DNA of 64,000 bases from Dendrocalamus latiflorus (Eukaryota; Streptophyta; Magnoliopsida; Poales; Poaceae). The stretch is taken from positions 52,295,976 through 52,359,975 of the forward strand of contig CM029627.1 in NCBI GenBank assembly GCA_017311315.1, read 5' to 3'. The notes below the pieces were generated by a model, which saw only the letters and a list, made by a program, of their open reading frames with translations, had not been told where the DNA came from and did not search any database. The position numbers were made by a program, and so were the translations under genes. Below are positions 1-13,100 of this stretch, one piece after another; the first letter of the stretch is position 1; each line of letters starts with the position of its first letter.

Positions 1-270
1 TCTTCTCCTTCTTGATTTTTTTCCTGCGTAGTTTTCTACATCTTGCATCAGCGAAAAGAATATTAAGCATTGTTATTTGTTAAGTACTAATTTTGCACTA
101 GTTATGTTGAATTGTTCTTGTTCCTGGATGGTACGTGCATGAGGTTTGTTAATTTAATGAAGTAAACGGAGACCTTGCCTTTTAAGCGACTGACGTGTAC
201 GGAATCATCGAAATGACTGTGTCAATTGTAATTATAGAAGTTCAATTTTGTCGGCAACTGCTACATCGAA
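1..270. repeat. Duplicated subtilase upstream region, left copy
   Basis: This stretch aligns almost base for base with 15813-16080, the DNA immediately upstream of subtilase copy A, with a few substitutions and small indels. In copy A the matching point lies about 137 bp upstream of the ATG on the minus strand. By analogy, a paralogous subtilase start codon should lie roughly 135 bp left of position 1. No coding sequence is seen inside the segment. The alignment is directly visible; the off-window gene is inferred. Confidence 0.85.
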
Positions 271-558
271 ATGACTGTCCACTCGCCCGGTGGCGAAGCT
301 GTATACAACATTGGGGATGCGGATGTACCCACAAAAAAATAAAATATCATTGAGTAGATCAATTTTTCACCATATCTGTCTCAGAACCTGGATAGAGGTC
401 GCTGATATCAGTAGATAATAAACATGCCACAATATGCACAGATAATAAATAAAGCTTTAACCCAGGGGAAAAAAATAACATGTTGGTCATAGGAGATATA
501 GATGTCAAATACAAGGTGCTGCAGAGTGCAGACAGGTCCAACTGCCCAACACGAAGAC
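271..558. other. No gene recognised
   Basis: AT-rich spacer after the duplicated segment. The short open frames here have no recognisable domain. It ends at the hAT-type MITE target site. Confidence 0.6.
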
Positions 559-566
559 ATTCACAC

Positions 567-743
567 CAGGGGCGGATCCAGCGGTGGGGCAGGGGAGCTC
601 GAGCCCCCCTACCGCTACCGGACCCTTGGAGCCCCCCTAAATTTTTAGCTATGGATGTATGGTGTAGGAGGGGCATAGTGGAGTTATGTCGCTGTATCGC
701 TTTTGTTCAGCCCCTCTTAAAATTTTTCCTGGATCCGCCACTG
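567..743. mobile_element. hAT-type MITE with perfect 8-bp target duplication
   Basis: A 177-bp element whose ends are inverted repeats: it begins CAGGGGCGGATCCAG and ends CTGGATCCGCCACTG. It is flanked by ATTCACAC at 559-566 and at 744-751, an exact 8-bp target duplication as made by hAT transposases. It has no coding capacity. A related right terminus (ggatccgccgctg) occurs alone near 31590-31602, so the family has other remnants in this window. The superfamily call rests on duplication length and TIR structure. Confidence 0.9.
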
Positions 744-751
744 ATTCACAC

Positions 752-2119
752 ATACAACATGTGGGTAATACTACTATTAAGCAGGTAATAATACAGCCCA
801 TTGAGCAATATCTGTGAAGGTGGTCCTAACTCCTAACTTAACAAAGAAACAATAAAAAACAAATAAAGTGCCTAATTGTTTACATGTGTGACAGGCAGAA
901 AGCCACGGAGCAAGAAAATCATCCTGCTAGACCCTTCGAAACTGATTGAAGCAAACGTCCCCCTCAATATTTAACTAAGAAAGTAAGACTTGTTCACCAA
1001 TCAGCGTCTACACTCTACAGGAGGACCAAATTCTGGACTGAATCAGAGGAATGGGAACTTATCCAGAGTAAGTTGGAACAAGCACACCACTCTAATATGA
1101 GCTATGGTTCGGTCCATATAGAGAGGTATAAGAGGTGCTAACACCTCCAACAAACCTAATCATCCATCAATTAGGGGCACTATCATCATTTAACTTCTTC
1201 TCTGATGTAGAGACTGAGTCCACCGTGAGGTGCACGACTCCACGCCGTCCACAGTGGTTGCAGCAAAAAAAAACTGATCAATCGAACTCATCATTATCAG
1301 TCGTCACGTCTGGGAGACAACGGCAGCACAAATCTTGGATGGAGACGAGTTTTGAGAAATAATTCTTTAATTTCAGAAATCACGTCTGGGGCACTATCAT
1401 CATTTGAATTGGATGGAGACAATTTTATATTGCTTCAGTTTCAATTCTTGGTTTTGAGTATCAAGATCCCATTTTTTAAATCTGAATTTAAGACTTCCAA
1501 GGGAATTTGGATTTTCTTAATTTTAAAATTTTCAATTTTGGTTCTTGATTTCAAGGTTTGGATTTTTATTAATCGAGCTTTTGGCAAGAAACCAACTTAA
1601 GAAATTTGAATAGCGCCAAAAATTTTGAGATACACTAGAAAAACGATTAAAAGATTTTATAATTTTCATAATTACAATAGTTCCCTTTTTGGGATATTAC
1701 ATGCGAGTTCTTCGGTGAAATTACTTTTTTGCCTACTTCGCTAGCACCACCTCTTCACACCGCTCCGTGGCACCAGAGGTGCCAAGGCCACGACAACCGT
1801 TGGATGGGCAACATTTAACGGCTGAGAGCAACCCAATGTACCGAACTTGTGCTCCCAGTTATATAGGCAAAATAACATGTGCACCATGGTGCCCAAGCTC
1901 CATAATTAAAACTTTCCATCCATGATTAATACTTTTCATCCATGATTGATTCCTTTTCAAATTGATGTCTTTTCGAATTAATGAATCTTAATAGGTTTAC
2001 CTAATATATTGCACCTGCACGCATCTAAAAGCAATCTAACGACAGAGAGGCTTGGTGTCCGGGCACCAAGTCTACCGATCTATAAAGCAGGCGCACCTCC
2101 CTCTGATTTGCTCTAGCTT
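752..2119. other. Intergenic, no gene recognised
   Basis: AT-rich sequence with only short unconvincing open frames, for example at 1135-1600. A short palindrome (cttggtgtccgggcaccaag) lies near 2051-2070. No conserved protein motif is visible on either strand. Confidence 0.6.
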
Positions 2120-2440
2120 CGCCACTGCACTTGCCCTTCGGCAGCGTGGTCCATCGAGCCGGCGAAGAACAGAACCACCCCCACCTGATCTGGCGTCGTC
2201 GTCGTCTACCTCTATGACGCCTTTTACTACAATCAACATCCCCTTGCCGTGTCGTCGTCCCTGCTGGCGCTAGTCAAGGTGAGCATGGCACCACCACTTC
2301 TGTCGACGTTGTAAATACAGTGAACTTGTCGAAACCTATTGAAACTTGATGAAATTTTTTGTCGAAATTTATTTGTAAACCCATTCTTCAAGGCTCTTGC
2401 CTCCACACGATTGGCGATGTGGAATGCAACTGCACAAGAG
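2120..2440. repeat. Duplicated intergenic segment, left copy of 18050-18360
   Basis: About 320 bp closely matching 18050-18360, starting near cccttcggcagcgtgg and ending at the cacaagag target site. The start of the segment is GC-rich and gene-like, and a possible splice donor (aaggtgagca) lies in the middle, so it may be an old gene fragment; I do not recognise the family. Together with 1-270 versus 15813-16080 it shows that the whole region upstream of the subtilases was duplicated in tandem and later diverged by insertions. Confidence 0.85.
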
Positions 2441-2842
2441 TAGGGGTGCAAACGGGTCGGGTTAATCCCGACCGATCCGGCACCGAATCCGATTGGTACC
2501 GAATCCGGAGAAAAAATATGGGTTAGGATATGGTAACAGCAATATCCGTCCGAATCCGATACGTCTTCAAGTTTGATTTCAGGTTAGTGCTACTATTTGA
2601 CGTTTTATTTTCTTTTGCAATGGTAAAATAAAATCTTCCACATCAGCCTATTAAGTAGTAACATCAAGTTCTTGACAATACGTCCTCCTACTCCATTTGT
2701 TGTACTGCATGCATTCCTTACAAACCGGTTAATCCCGACCGATCCGGCACCGAATCCGATTGGTACCGAATCCGGAGAAAAAATATGGGTTAGGATATGG
2801 TAACAACAATATCCGTCCGAATCCGACCCGTTTGCACCCCTA
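2441..2842. mobile_element. hAT-type element with 8-bp target duplication
   Basis: A 402-bp element starting TAGGGGTGCAAACGGGTCGG and ending with the complementary CCCGTTTGCACCCCTA. It is flanked on both sides by CACAAGAG (2433-2440 and 2843-2850). The duplicated copy of this locus near 18345-18360 has a single CACAAGAG and no element. Inside, a segment of about 100 bp is repeated directly (about 2458-2560 and 2728-2830), as if one end had been duplicated. No transposase is encoded. The element at 8536-9544 has the same ends. Confidence 0.92.
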
Positions 2843-2850
2843 CACAAGAG

Positions 2851-4196
2851 GAGTCGATGATAGCGTGTGTGGACTCAATCGCTTCCGGGCTAGAGCGCCT
2901 ACCTGCACGCGATTCAGCCATTGTTGGTTGACCGTGTGTATCCAACACGTGTCGGGACTTTTGAAAATTAAAATTCATTTTTAAATCAGCCAACACGCCG
3001 CTGACATGTGTCCACGATGTGTCCGTGTCATATCCGTGTCGGACACGGATACGGGTAAACCAACATGTCCATGCTTTAGGGGATCCTACAGTACCGATTA
3101 TGTTGATCTCGGAATGATCACTGGTGGTGATATTCGAGAGAATATCAATTATCTGATTGTTTCATCGAATTCTGACACACCCTACTGACGGTGTCAAAAT
3201 GAGCCATTTTCACGTGATCTGATCAATGTTTCTCCTCAGCCCCTCCAAAGTAGAGCACAGGGTGCGCCTAGTAATGCTTATTTGTTGTCTGTTTACTGCT
3301 TTGATTGGATTAAGTCAAGTTCGACCAATTTTGACCTAGTGATGCTTATTTATTGTCTGTTTACTGCTCTTCGATGCTGACGTGATGATGATGATTGGTT
3401 ACAATTTAAGGAGTAAGACAGATCACCTGATTGTGTTGTATTTTCCTTTCCCTTTGCTCTCGGTGTTGATTTTTCCATCCCTGGATCTGTAATGTAATTG
3501 TTTGTTCAAAGAATGGACTTAAATCAGTGAATCAGAAACAAATGCTCACTGGCTGAAGAGCAAACCCCTTGGCACATTATGTATGTGCCAATGCCGCGTG
3601 AGCCTGAGGTGTCAAATTTGTTCCAAGATACAGAGTTGTGGCTCTATGAAACGTTTGTCCAAAGTAGTAGTAGCTCACCGAAATTCAATTTGAAAGTTGT
3701 AGTTCCTTTACTATTACGCCACAATTAGTTGTAGTTTAATCTGTTTATGATATATATAGGTGCAGACTGTGCAGGTCATAATAATACAAAGCAAACTAGC
3801 TTCACCGAAAAACAAACCAAACTAGCTTCACCGTTTGTGCATGTAGGCATTAGGATGTTGAACACCGATACAAACCAAACAAACTCGTTTATAACGGTGA
3901 AAATGGTTTGACCACTGTTTGGTTCCAACATCGAACGCAACCATTTACACCCCAGGTTGGAACACAACCATTTAGCTGTTGGGTCAACCAACCCCACAGA
4001 TTTTTGTAAGATACTCTTATGCTTATGAAAATCTACATATGAATCCATGCAAATTTATAAATATGGTCCCACTAAAATGTAGAATAGTGATAATTGACCC
4101 CACAGTAAAGTTTCTTGGTCTGCCACTAAACACACGTTCATGCACTTTTATATGAATACGTCTTTCAGTTTATATACTTCTCTGAGGATATATAAT
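2851..4196. other. 3' flank of subtilase copy A, no other gene
   Basis: No coding region is recognised. The part nearest the subtilase stop codon (about 3925-4196) is duplicated at 58680-58904 and, more loosely, at 60156-60325, downstream of subtilase copies B and C. It should contain the 3' UTR of copy A on the minus strand. A short CTGACACGCCACC-like low-complexity patch near 2990-3055 has no assignable function. Confidence 0.6.
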
Positions 4197-7100
4197 TCAG
4201 GAGACGCTGGAATAGAACTCCTGAACTATGATGCGAACTGCAATTGGGATCCGAACCCAATGATCACCACCGTCGTGCCATGCTAAGCTACCAAATGTGT
4301 AGTCACCCTGAATCTTTCGCGTCGCCTTGAAGTTCACCTTGAAACTTTGCACCCTTGTGTCCTTACTGAACACCATCGCCGACGGCTCGACGGACATCTC
4401 TACACCAGCAGGAGCCTGCAAGATCGCTTTGTACACTGCGTCGGGTTGGCCGACATTGGTGACAGTGCGCATAACCGTTTGAGATGTCTTGAGGCCAGGA
4501 ATGGCGATGGATGGAAGATTCAAGTCTGATAAAGATGCTCTAGGTGGCGTGCAATTGCCTTTTGCACCTAATCCTCCCATGCAGTTGAACAACTTCAGGT
4601 AATCTGCCGGACCAATGTCGTATATAAGGCCAGGATCATCTGCTTTGCTCGGATTGACAAATCCTGCTCCGTAGTCAAAGGGATCGGCAATCTTTGTTGG
4701 AGTCCCATCTGCTTGTAGTAGGAGCCCATTGTTGTCGGTGGTAAGTGCTACAAGACATTTTGAGTATATTAATTACTGATCAGTTCTTTAGCCTACAACT
4801 ACAGTGACCACAGTCACTCAAGCAGCCACTTAGTTAGGGTATGATATGTCTAAACTTAAGCTATAGTAAGACCTTGGTAATTTAATTTTTTCGTAAATAT
4901 CCGAATCAGGTATCTTGTGCTCAAGCTACAGGCAATCTTATCCATTGATTTTCCATCAGATGGTTGCCCAATCATGAAAAATGACAAGAACCACAACATA
5001 TATTGTTCGCCTAACAGCCTTATAATTATACATACCGGTTGTCATAAGTGCTGATTTTAGGGCAGCAGGTGACCAATCAGGATGGAGTGCCTTAAGCAGG
5101 GCAACAATCCCCGACACATGAGGGCAAGACATTGATGTTCCAGAACCAAATTGGTAGAAAAGACCCAGACTTTTGAAAGCAGCAGTTTGTGGCGCAGCCG
5201 CTAAAATGGCCACCCCAGGTGCGGCAATATCAGGCTGTTTGAGATCGTACAACGTGTTAATGGAATGCATAACATGCATGTAAGAAAGATTGAGAACATT
5301 GATTGAATCGACTGTCCGCTCATGTAAATTTCAACATTTGTAATTAAAAATGATGGATTTTTCTGAGATTTGTTAGTCTACTAATCGTAGAACAGATAAA
5401 CCGTCTGTCTTTTCTAATTTGGGCAGAAAAGTAACCATGCATTATTTTTAGATTAAGAAATATGGTAGCAGTAGTTTAATGCGATGCATAAGAAAAAAAA
5501 TTGCATTGAAGTTTACTAATTTTGACTTCAATTTGATAAATTCTCAAGTAGCTAAATGTATTTAGATTTTTTTTTTTGAAAATTTGATGCATCTGAACAT
5601 TGCATAATTGTCAAGAAGAAACCCCATGCATCTTTTGTATGGCATTTGATACAATAAATATGATAGAAATGTCCAATTCTAGCACATTATATGTAAGACA
5701 TGGTATAGCAGCAGTTTTAAGCTAGAGCATGAACTTCGAGCTTCGAAGACAAATCCGGAAAAGGGTTACGATAGAATTCGAGCAATTAATGTTGTGTTTT
5801 CTAATTATGTAATTGCTTGGAGAAAAAAAACAACAATGTCATTGTGTTGATTTAAGAAGTTCCAGAATTGATGTTGATTTTCAACAAGAAGTCATTGTAA
5901 TAGTCCTGAATACACAGTCTTTTCGTATCATTTTGTTTCTTTTTCTTGCTTTGTTTGCCTGAGACATGAATTCCACATTCAAATCTTTTTGAGCCACTGA
6001 TTGGTGCCACTTCGTTTTCATCACAAAGTGATCTTTTTAGTTAATTGATTTTATTATTGTAAAAGTTTAAACCAAACAAACTCTATATGAGAATCTTGCA
6101 TCATGAAAGAATATTATTAACATTGAGTATAAGATATTGTTGTTTCATGGATTGTTGTTTCATGCTTACCTTGAGAACCCCAGGAAAGAGAGGGCTAGGG
6201 CCCCTAGATGAGAAAGCCGCTATTTTGGGGGCAGGAACTTCATTTCCAATTGTTGTTTGAGTTAAAGATATCTTTGCTTTTGGTCTGTCACTGTCGCTGT
6301 TAGTTGTGTATAGGATAAGAAAAAGATTGTTAAAACACAGAAAATTTATCAAACCACAATAATTCTAAATGCTAATCAATCTAACGCCGAAGAGTCGATT
6401 AATCTTTATGTATTTATTCCAAAGGAAATAATATATACGTACATGTAGTACTGGTAAATCTGGTTGGCGATCTCAAAGTCAACAGCAACGCACGGAATAA
6501 ATGTTCTTGTAATTCCCCACAATGTAATCCTGTCAGTATTATGCTGTGAGAATATGAATCCTTTGCCTCCATTTTTCTCCACTAGTGACGCGATTTCTGC
6601 AAAATATGCTGGTGAATAAAAGCCACCGGGTGTGATGCAGAAGACGACCTTCCCGTATATATTCGTGCTGTTTATGTAGTCTAGGATGCACCTGCAAATT
6701 ACTTGCTACTGTTGGCATACGAGTAGGCACATGTACGAGCTAGGGGCCTATTAATTTGGAGCGTATGAATTTCATTGAAACTGTTCATACATATGTTAGT
6801 ATGCCGATTGATGGATCATACAAGCATATGTGTGTTTTGAGTCTCAATAACCACACATACACAATGAATTTGTTATTATGTACGTGTATATAGAATTGTA
6901 CCGTTCACGGTAGAAGAGCTCCAACTGATTGAACTGATTTGCACCTTTCACTGTCACGAATAAGGACTGTCCCTGTAAACATATAGCGAGGAGAGAAAAG
7001 GTGAAACAGAAATTTCATACAAATGATGAAAAGTACTTCATAGAAATTAAGATTGAAAACTGTAAGGGTGTGTTTGATTAGTGAGATGAGGTTAAACTTG

Positions 7101-10100
7101 CGATGGTTTGGTCCTGGATGAGATGATTCAAGTATGTTGTTTGGCAGGGTATATAGGATGGTGCAGTATTGTGTTTGGCTGCTTGTATGGTTTGATATGG
7201 GATGATTCCAAATAGTCTTTAATCACCTTAATGATATGCATCAGTATTATTATATAACTTAACCTTTTACATAAAATTATTTATTATGTTTATCATATCA
7301 GCAAACTCGACTAATTAGCACTAATCAACACTAATTGTAGTTAAACACAAGTTATCACATATTACCAATAATAATGTCTAACTACCACTAATAAGAGGAA
7401 TATTTTCCAAAGCTGTATCATTACATCGTGTATGAGTTCCTAGTGTCTCACCAAACAAACACTAGGATGGCAATATATCCCTTACCATCCCATCTAGGAT
7501 TAACCTCGTCCCACCAACTAAACATGTCCCAAGTACCTGCCCCTGACCTCTTCAGCTCCAACGATGACCTTCTCAGATTCGGCAAGGGCAACTGCACCGG
7601 CCAATCGGCCTCAACAGCCTCAATAACTCGTGCGCGGCGACAAGTGAAGATGACATCCTCGGCAAGGTGTCGTCATCAGCGACAATAGCGGGAGAATCCC
7701 ACCGCCGTGGAGAGGATGAGGTCGCCGATCACATCATATATCCACTGGATCTGGATCCAAGCGTGCCGGTTGCCTCTCCGCTGCTCAATGGATGGAGAAG
7801 AGGAAGAGGGAGGGATCTGGGGGAGAGAGGGCGGGAAGAAGGGTGGCATGGGCAGTGCGTGGAGCGAAGCAAGTGCAGCGGGCAGAGCGGCGGCGACCGG
7901 AGGAGGGCTGGCGAGGTGAGAAGGTGAGAGAGGGAGGTGTTCATCGGCATACAGAGGGAGGCGAGGGAGAAGGTGAAGAGAGGAGATGAGGTGGATGAGC
8001 CTAACCCCTGGACCCCACTGTCATTTTATTTTAGGGTGTGTATATGTATCATCCGGATGTTTTATTCCTAAAAATCATCCAAATTTCGGATTGTTGGAAA
8101 TCCAACGGCCTCTTATTTTTGAAGAGGGAGATTTTTTTTGGAGGGGAGAGATTGTTTTTTTTTGAGGGGGCGGGGAGAATTCATGACCGTTGGATCTCTA
8201 ATCCAACGGTCACAAATCTGGATGATAGTTAGAAAGAAAACATCCGGATGATGTTTATCAATACCCTTTATTTTATTTGCGAAATCAATACATGTATTGC
8301 TGACATTCTCCGCAGCTTAACACTGGTTTATATTCGTATTGCATATAGTAACTAGTTTTTAAACGATATGTTTTTTAAAGCGGGGTTAATAAAAAGATAG
8401 TAGTAAAAAGTGTACTAAGTTAAGCTGTTCTAGTCAAAATCACATGCGACTGTTTTCTTGTACGTATTACCTTTTGCAAATAGCCAAACTTCAAATATTT
8501 AAACCATAAACTGAACTATTTAGATGCCACATAAGTAGGGGTGCAATCGAGTCGGATTCGAACGGATATTGCTCATACCATATCCTAACCCATATTTTTT
8601 TCGCGGATTCGGGGTCGGATACGGTAAAATCGGATACGAATACGAATTCGGAATATTTGGAATTTCGAATACGGTGCCGCCGGAACGGATACTTGACGGT
8701 TTCGGATCAAAAACGGATAATGTAGAAGGATAGTACGTGCATACGGAAAGGAACATATGCTAAACCATACCACCATCACATTAAGCCTTAAACTATTAGA
8801 CATAAGTACATAATAATGATTATAATTCATCAGTCGAAGATGGTGTGGCGTTTCTCCCAAAATTGCCCATTGAGGTGTGGCGTTTCAAGATGAATCTTGA
8901 TTCTTGACGAATAGCATTTTCTTTTTCTAGGCTAAAGAAATTTTACTAAATTAAGGTAGAGACAGTAGACAATTGGTGATAATAGACTTTTGAGAAATTT
9001 ACCTATTCATTTACTAAAGCATGCCAAAGTTCATCGTTTAATAATACTCTGATTACATGTTTTTCATTCCATTACCTAGGAAGAGTGATCTTAATGAGCA
9101 AATTTAGGATTCCAATTGTACAAGCAGCAGAATTAGAAATAAAATATTGTTTTAGTATTTGTATATTTATAGTTGCCACAACTGAATGTCATATCCCTTT
9201 TAGAGAACTTAAGCTTGCATGATCCAGGAAAACTTTCTATACACTGCACACCTCAACCAACCAACATGACAAAAAAACAAATACTAGCAAAATAAAAGGT
9301 GAATTCTTAGCTCTTACTAGATATCCGACCGAATATCCGATCGGACATCCGACCGAATATCCGACCGGATAATTATCTGGTATCCAAATACCGATACTAT
9401 TCGGTCGGATAACAACTCTCTCGAATCTAACATGAATTATCCAAATCCGAATTCGACCGGATACCAAATTCCCTTCCTGAATCCGGTACCGACCGGATTC
9501 GGTACCGGATCGGTCGGGATTAACCCAACCCATTTGCACCCCTACACATAAGTCAAAATTAAACAACTTCCACGTCGGTACTACATCAGCCAAAACCATG
9601 GTATATTAGACTAATAGGGTGTTTTCCAATGGTTCTAAGAGTTCAAGAATGAAGAGTGAGTGGTTTTGGAGTTGTATGTTAAAATTCGGACTCATTCAAT
9701 AGTTGAGGGATGAAAAATACATTTTTTCTAATAAAAAGAAGAATAAGTCCATAATACCCCCTCTACTTTCAAGTCTTATCGACTTTTCACTGTCTAATTT
9801 AAAACAAGGTATATGACCCCTCTGCTTTTAGGACATGGAGAGGTCATGGTTGCATTATTTACTCAGTTGAGTCAACCATCACAGTCGTATCAGATTACAC
9901 TAGTGCCAAAACCACCAGCTTCATAGAGCTGACACATGCCCCCTCCTATCGATCGGCCACCGCCATACATAAAACCGCTAGGTGGCCTGCCGCCCCTCCG
10001 TCATACGGCAGGTAATTAATCCGTCTAATTAGCCATCTTAATTACCTGACTAAATTAGTACTTTATATGCCATATTTGTTCAAATTTTTAAATATAGCAA

Positions 10101-13100
10101 ATGAGCTCAAAAAATTATAAAAATTTATGTGCAGTCTTCCAACACAACGTACTTCATTGTATAATTTTTTGAAAATTTTATCCACTCTGAATGTTGCTTA
10201 CAAATTCGTACGATTATGATATTTGTAGGAGTTGTTAGATATAGCAAACGAGCTCCAAAAATTATGAAATTTTATATACAATCTCCTGACATAGACATCA
10301 TAATTGTCTACTTTTTAGGAATTTTATGCATTATGAATTTTGCTCAACTGATGCTGGCGCGCCCAGGCCCCGCACGAGTTGAGCGTCGTAACACTTTTTT
10401 AAACAATTCCCCTAGGTGGTGCGACATGCCTGCCACGCGTCATGTCAGCCATAGCTCGGCCCCCTCCCGCACATAGATGGCCTGGCACACGAGGACTTGA
10501 CCATCGCCTGGCCTCCACGTGCTATAGCCATTACACGTGTTAAAATGCTCCCGACGAGGGCCTTTCACTTGACAGGCTCATTTGTTCATCTGAAGCTAGG
10601 AGAAATCGAAGAGGGAAATAAGAGAGGCAGTGAGAAGAACTAATTTTTTTGTATTGGAAAACCTCGCACACAATCTAACGAGGATAGAATAATCCTCAAA
10701 TTATTATGTCATTATATTCACTAAATATACCCCTCACCAATAAGGGAGAAGTCTCTTAGGATGGTCGTAAGTCTTATTGCAATCACTCAATAGTCGTAAG
10801 TCTTTCTACGACCACGTAGTCGTAAGTCTTATTGCAACTACTCTATGGTCATAAGTCCTTCTATAACCACATAGTCGTAAGTCTTACTGCGATTACTCTA
10901 TGGTTGTAAGTCATTCTATGACCATATAGTCATAAATCTTACTATGACAATTCTTTAATCGTAAGTTCTTCTATGACCACATAGTCGTAAGTCCTACTAT
11001 GACGTAAGTCCTTCTACGACCACATAGTCATAAGTCTTACTGTGACTACCCTCTGGCCGTAAGTCCTTTTACGACCACATAGTCAAAAATCCTACTGCGA
11101 GTACTCTATGGTCGTAAGTTCTTCTATGACTACGTAGTTGTAAGTCTTACTACAACTACTCCCTGGTCGTAAGTCTTTCTACGACCACATAGTCGTACGT
11201 CCTACCATAACGTAATTTCTTCTACGACCACATAGCCGTAAGTTGTCCTACGACCACCTTATGGTCCTGGACCTTCCTGCGACCAATTTATCTCCAACAA
11301 CTTGTCTATGACAACCAACTACATCACGGGTTCGTTTGATAAGGCAGTTAGAATGTGCGTTTATCTAATAACCGCACACGATCTCTCTGACAGCAACTGC
11401 TACACGGTGAATAGCCACCATGTCTCTCTGACATAACTACCATTAGACAATTATCACCTGAAGTGTTGAGGCATCTTCTAATGTAGGACAGTGGCCATCA
11501 CTTCACTAGCTATATAAAGGTTGATGTTGAAGAGAGAGGGGGAGATCATGATCCACGCAATAGTTCGTGTAGACTCTTTTTTGTATTACCCGGTTGTAAT
11601 AATTTCCTCTACTTAGTAATCACACAAGACGTAGGGCTATTATTCTCTCAAGAGAAGGCCTAAATCTAGATAAAAATATTTCGTGTCCCTCTTCCGCAAG
11701 ATCATAGTGTAGACTTCTAAGAGAATCTCTGAATCTAAACAAATCATACATAAGATCAGTATTAAAACACCAATAGTTGGCACCATTTGTGGGGATCCTT
11801 CTTCCAAGACTCAGGTAATTTCCACATTGGCAAGTTTCTCTTTTTCCTCCTAATGTCCTCATGGCAGATGAATAGAACAAGGAGAACTAGTTCGACTATA
11901 TGGATATTGACATGGAGGTCTACTACGACTACGAGCAGACCATGCTTACTTATGATGGTGAACTTCTCCCTGGAGATCCATCCAATGAACTAGGAGACCT
12001 CGCCGCGGGAAAGACAGATGAGGGATCCAAATACCCCACAGCAGTACGCTCAACGGAGGACTCACCTTCCCCAAGTGGCAAGGGTCAACTAAACCATGAT
12101 GAGGACTCACAACGCGATAATAAGCCCACTCCCGAGCATTCAAGTCCTGCGGAAACACTTCGTGTAGTTTCAGCGAGCCCTGGAATCTACCAATCGGGGA
12201 ACCCATTGCCAACTGATGGTGGTGACTCTCCGGTCGAATCTGCAAAGAGAATAGGTGGGCACTCTCTGTGTTCGTCTATATTTTCGCAGGAAACAGATTT
12301 GGCTAGAGATAGTTATAACCCAGAATACCCCTTCCTGGGATTCGATAGGTTCATACCTGAACTCCAAGCGATGTGCTGGCCACCGCGATTTCGACCAGTA
12401 AACCTGGAGAGATTTAATGGGTCCCAAAATCCCATTGAGTTCCTTCAGATCTACACGACTGCGGTTCAAGCTCATATTCTAGAAAATACCCTTTTTCTTT
12501 AGTTTCAAACTTTCGGAAGCCCGTATTTCTTCATCCTAGCTTCGATTGGACCTATTCAAATTTCTAAATTCATATAAAATCCTAAACTATCCATTTATGG
12601 ACTCTTTTTAATTTTTTGAGTGTTATTTGAAATTCTTTGCTTTGGTTCTTCACGTGTAGACTATGACGACTCCGGAGTGTATGATTTTGATGATTTACAG
12701 CACAAATTGTAGAGTAAAGCAAGTTACACATCTTGATCATGTTGATCTTAGTTTATAAATAAAATTATGTTATTTTAAATTATTCTGCATGCGATGCCAT
12801 GGCGGGGAGCCGACGACGCCGACACAGGCACCGGACGGCATCCACCTGGTGGAGGAGCATAGATTCGGTCAAGTTCCGGTCCATGTTTATGCAGGTTGAG
12901 AACTTGTACCGGCTTGGTATGGATGATCACCCATGCTCGGGAGCGCGAATTTCAATTTTTGGTTGGTGAATTGAATGAGCATTGCATATCGCTAATTACA
13001 ATTAAATCAACATGATAAATTTAGAGCACATAAAATTCACCAAAAATTAGACAATTAGGTCGACTGTGTCGTGAGGTTGCACATAAAATTTGGTAATTGT

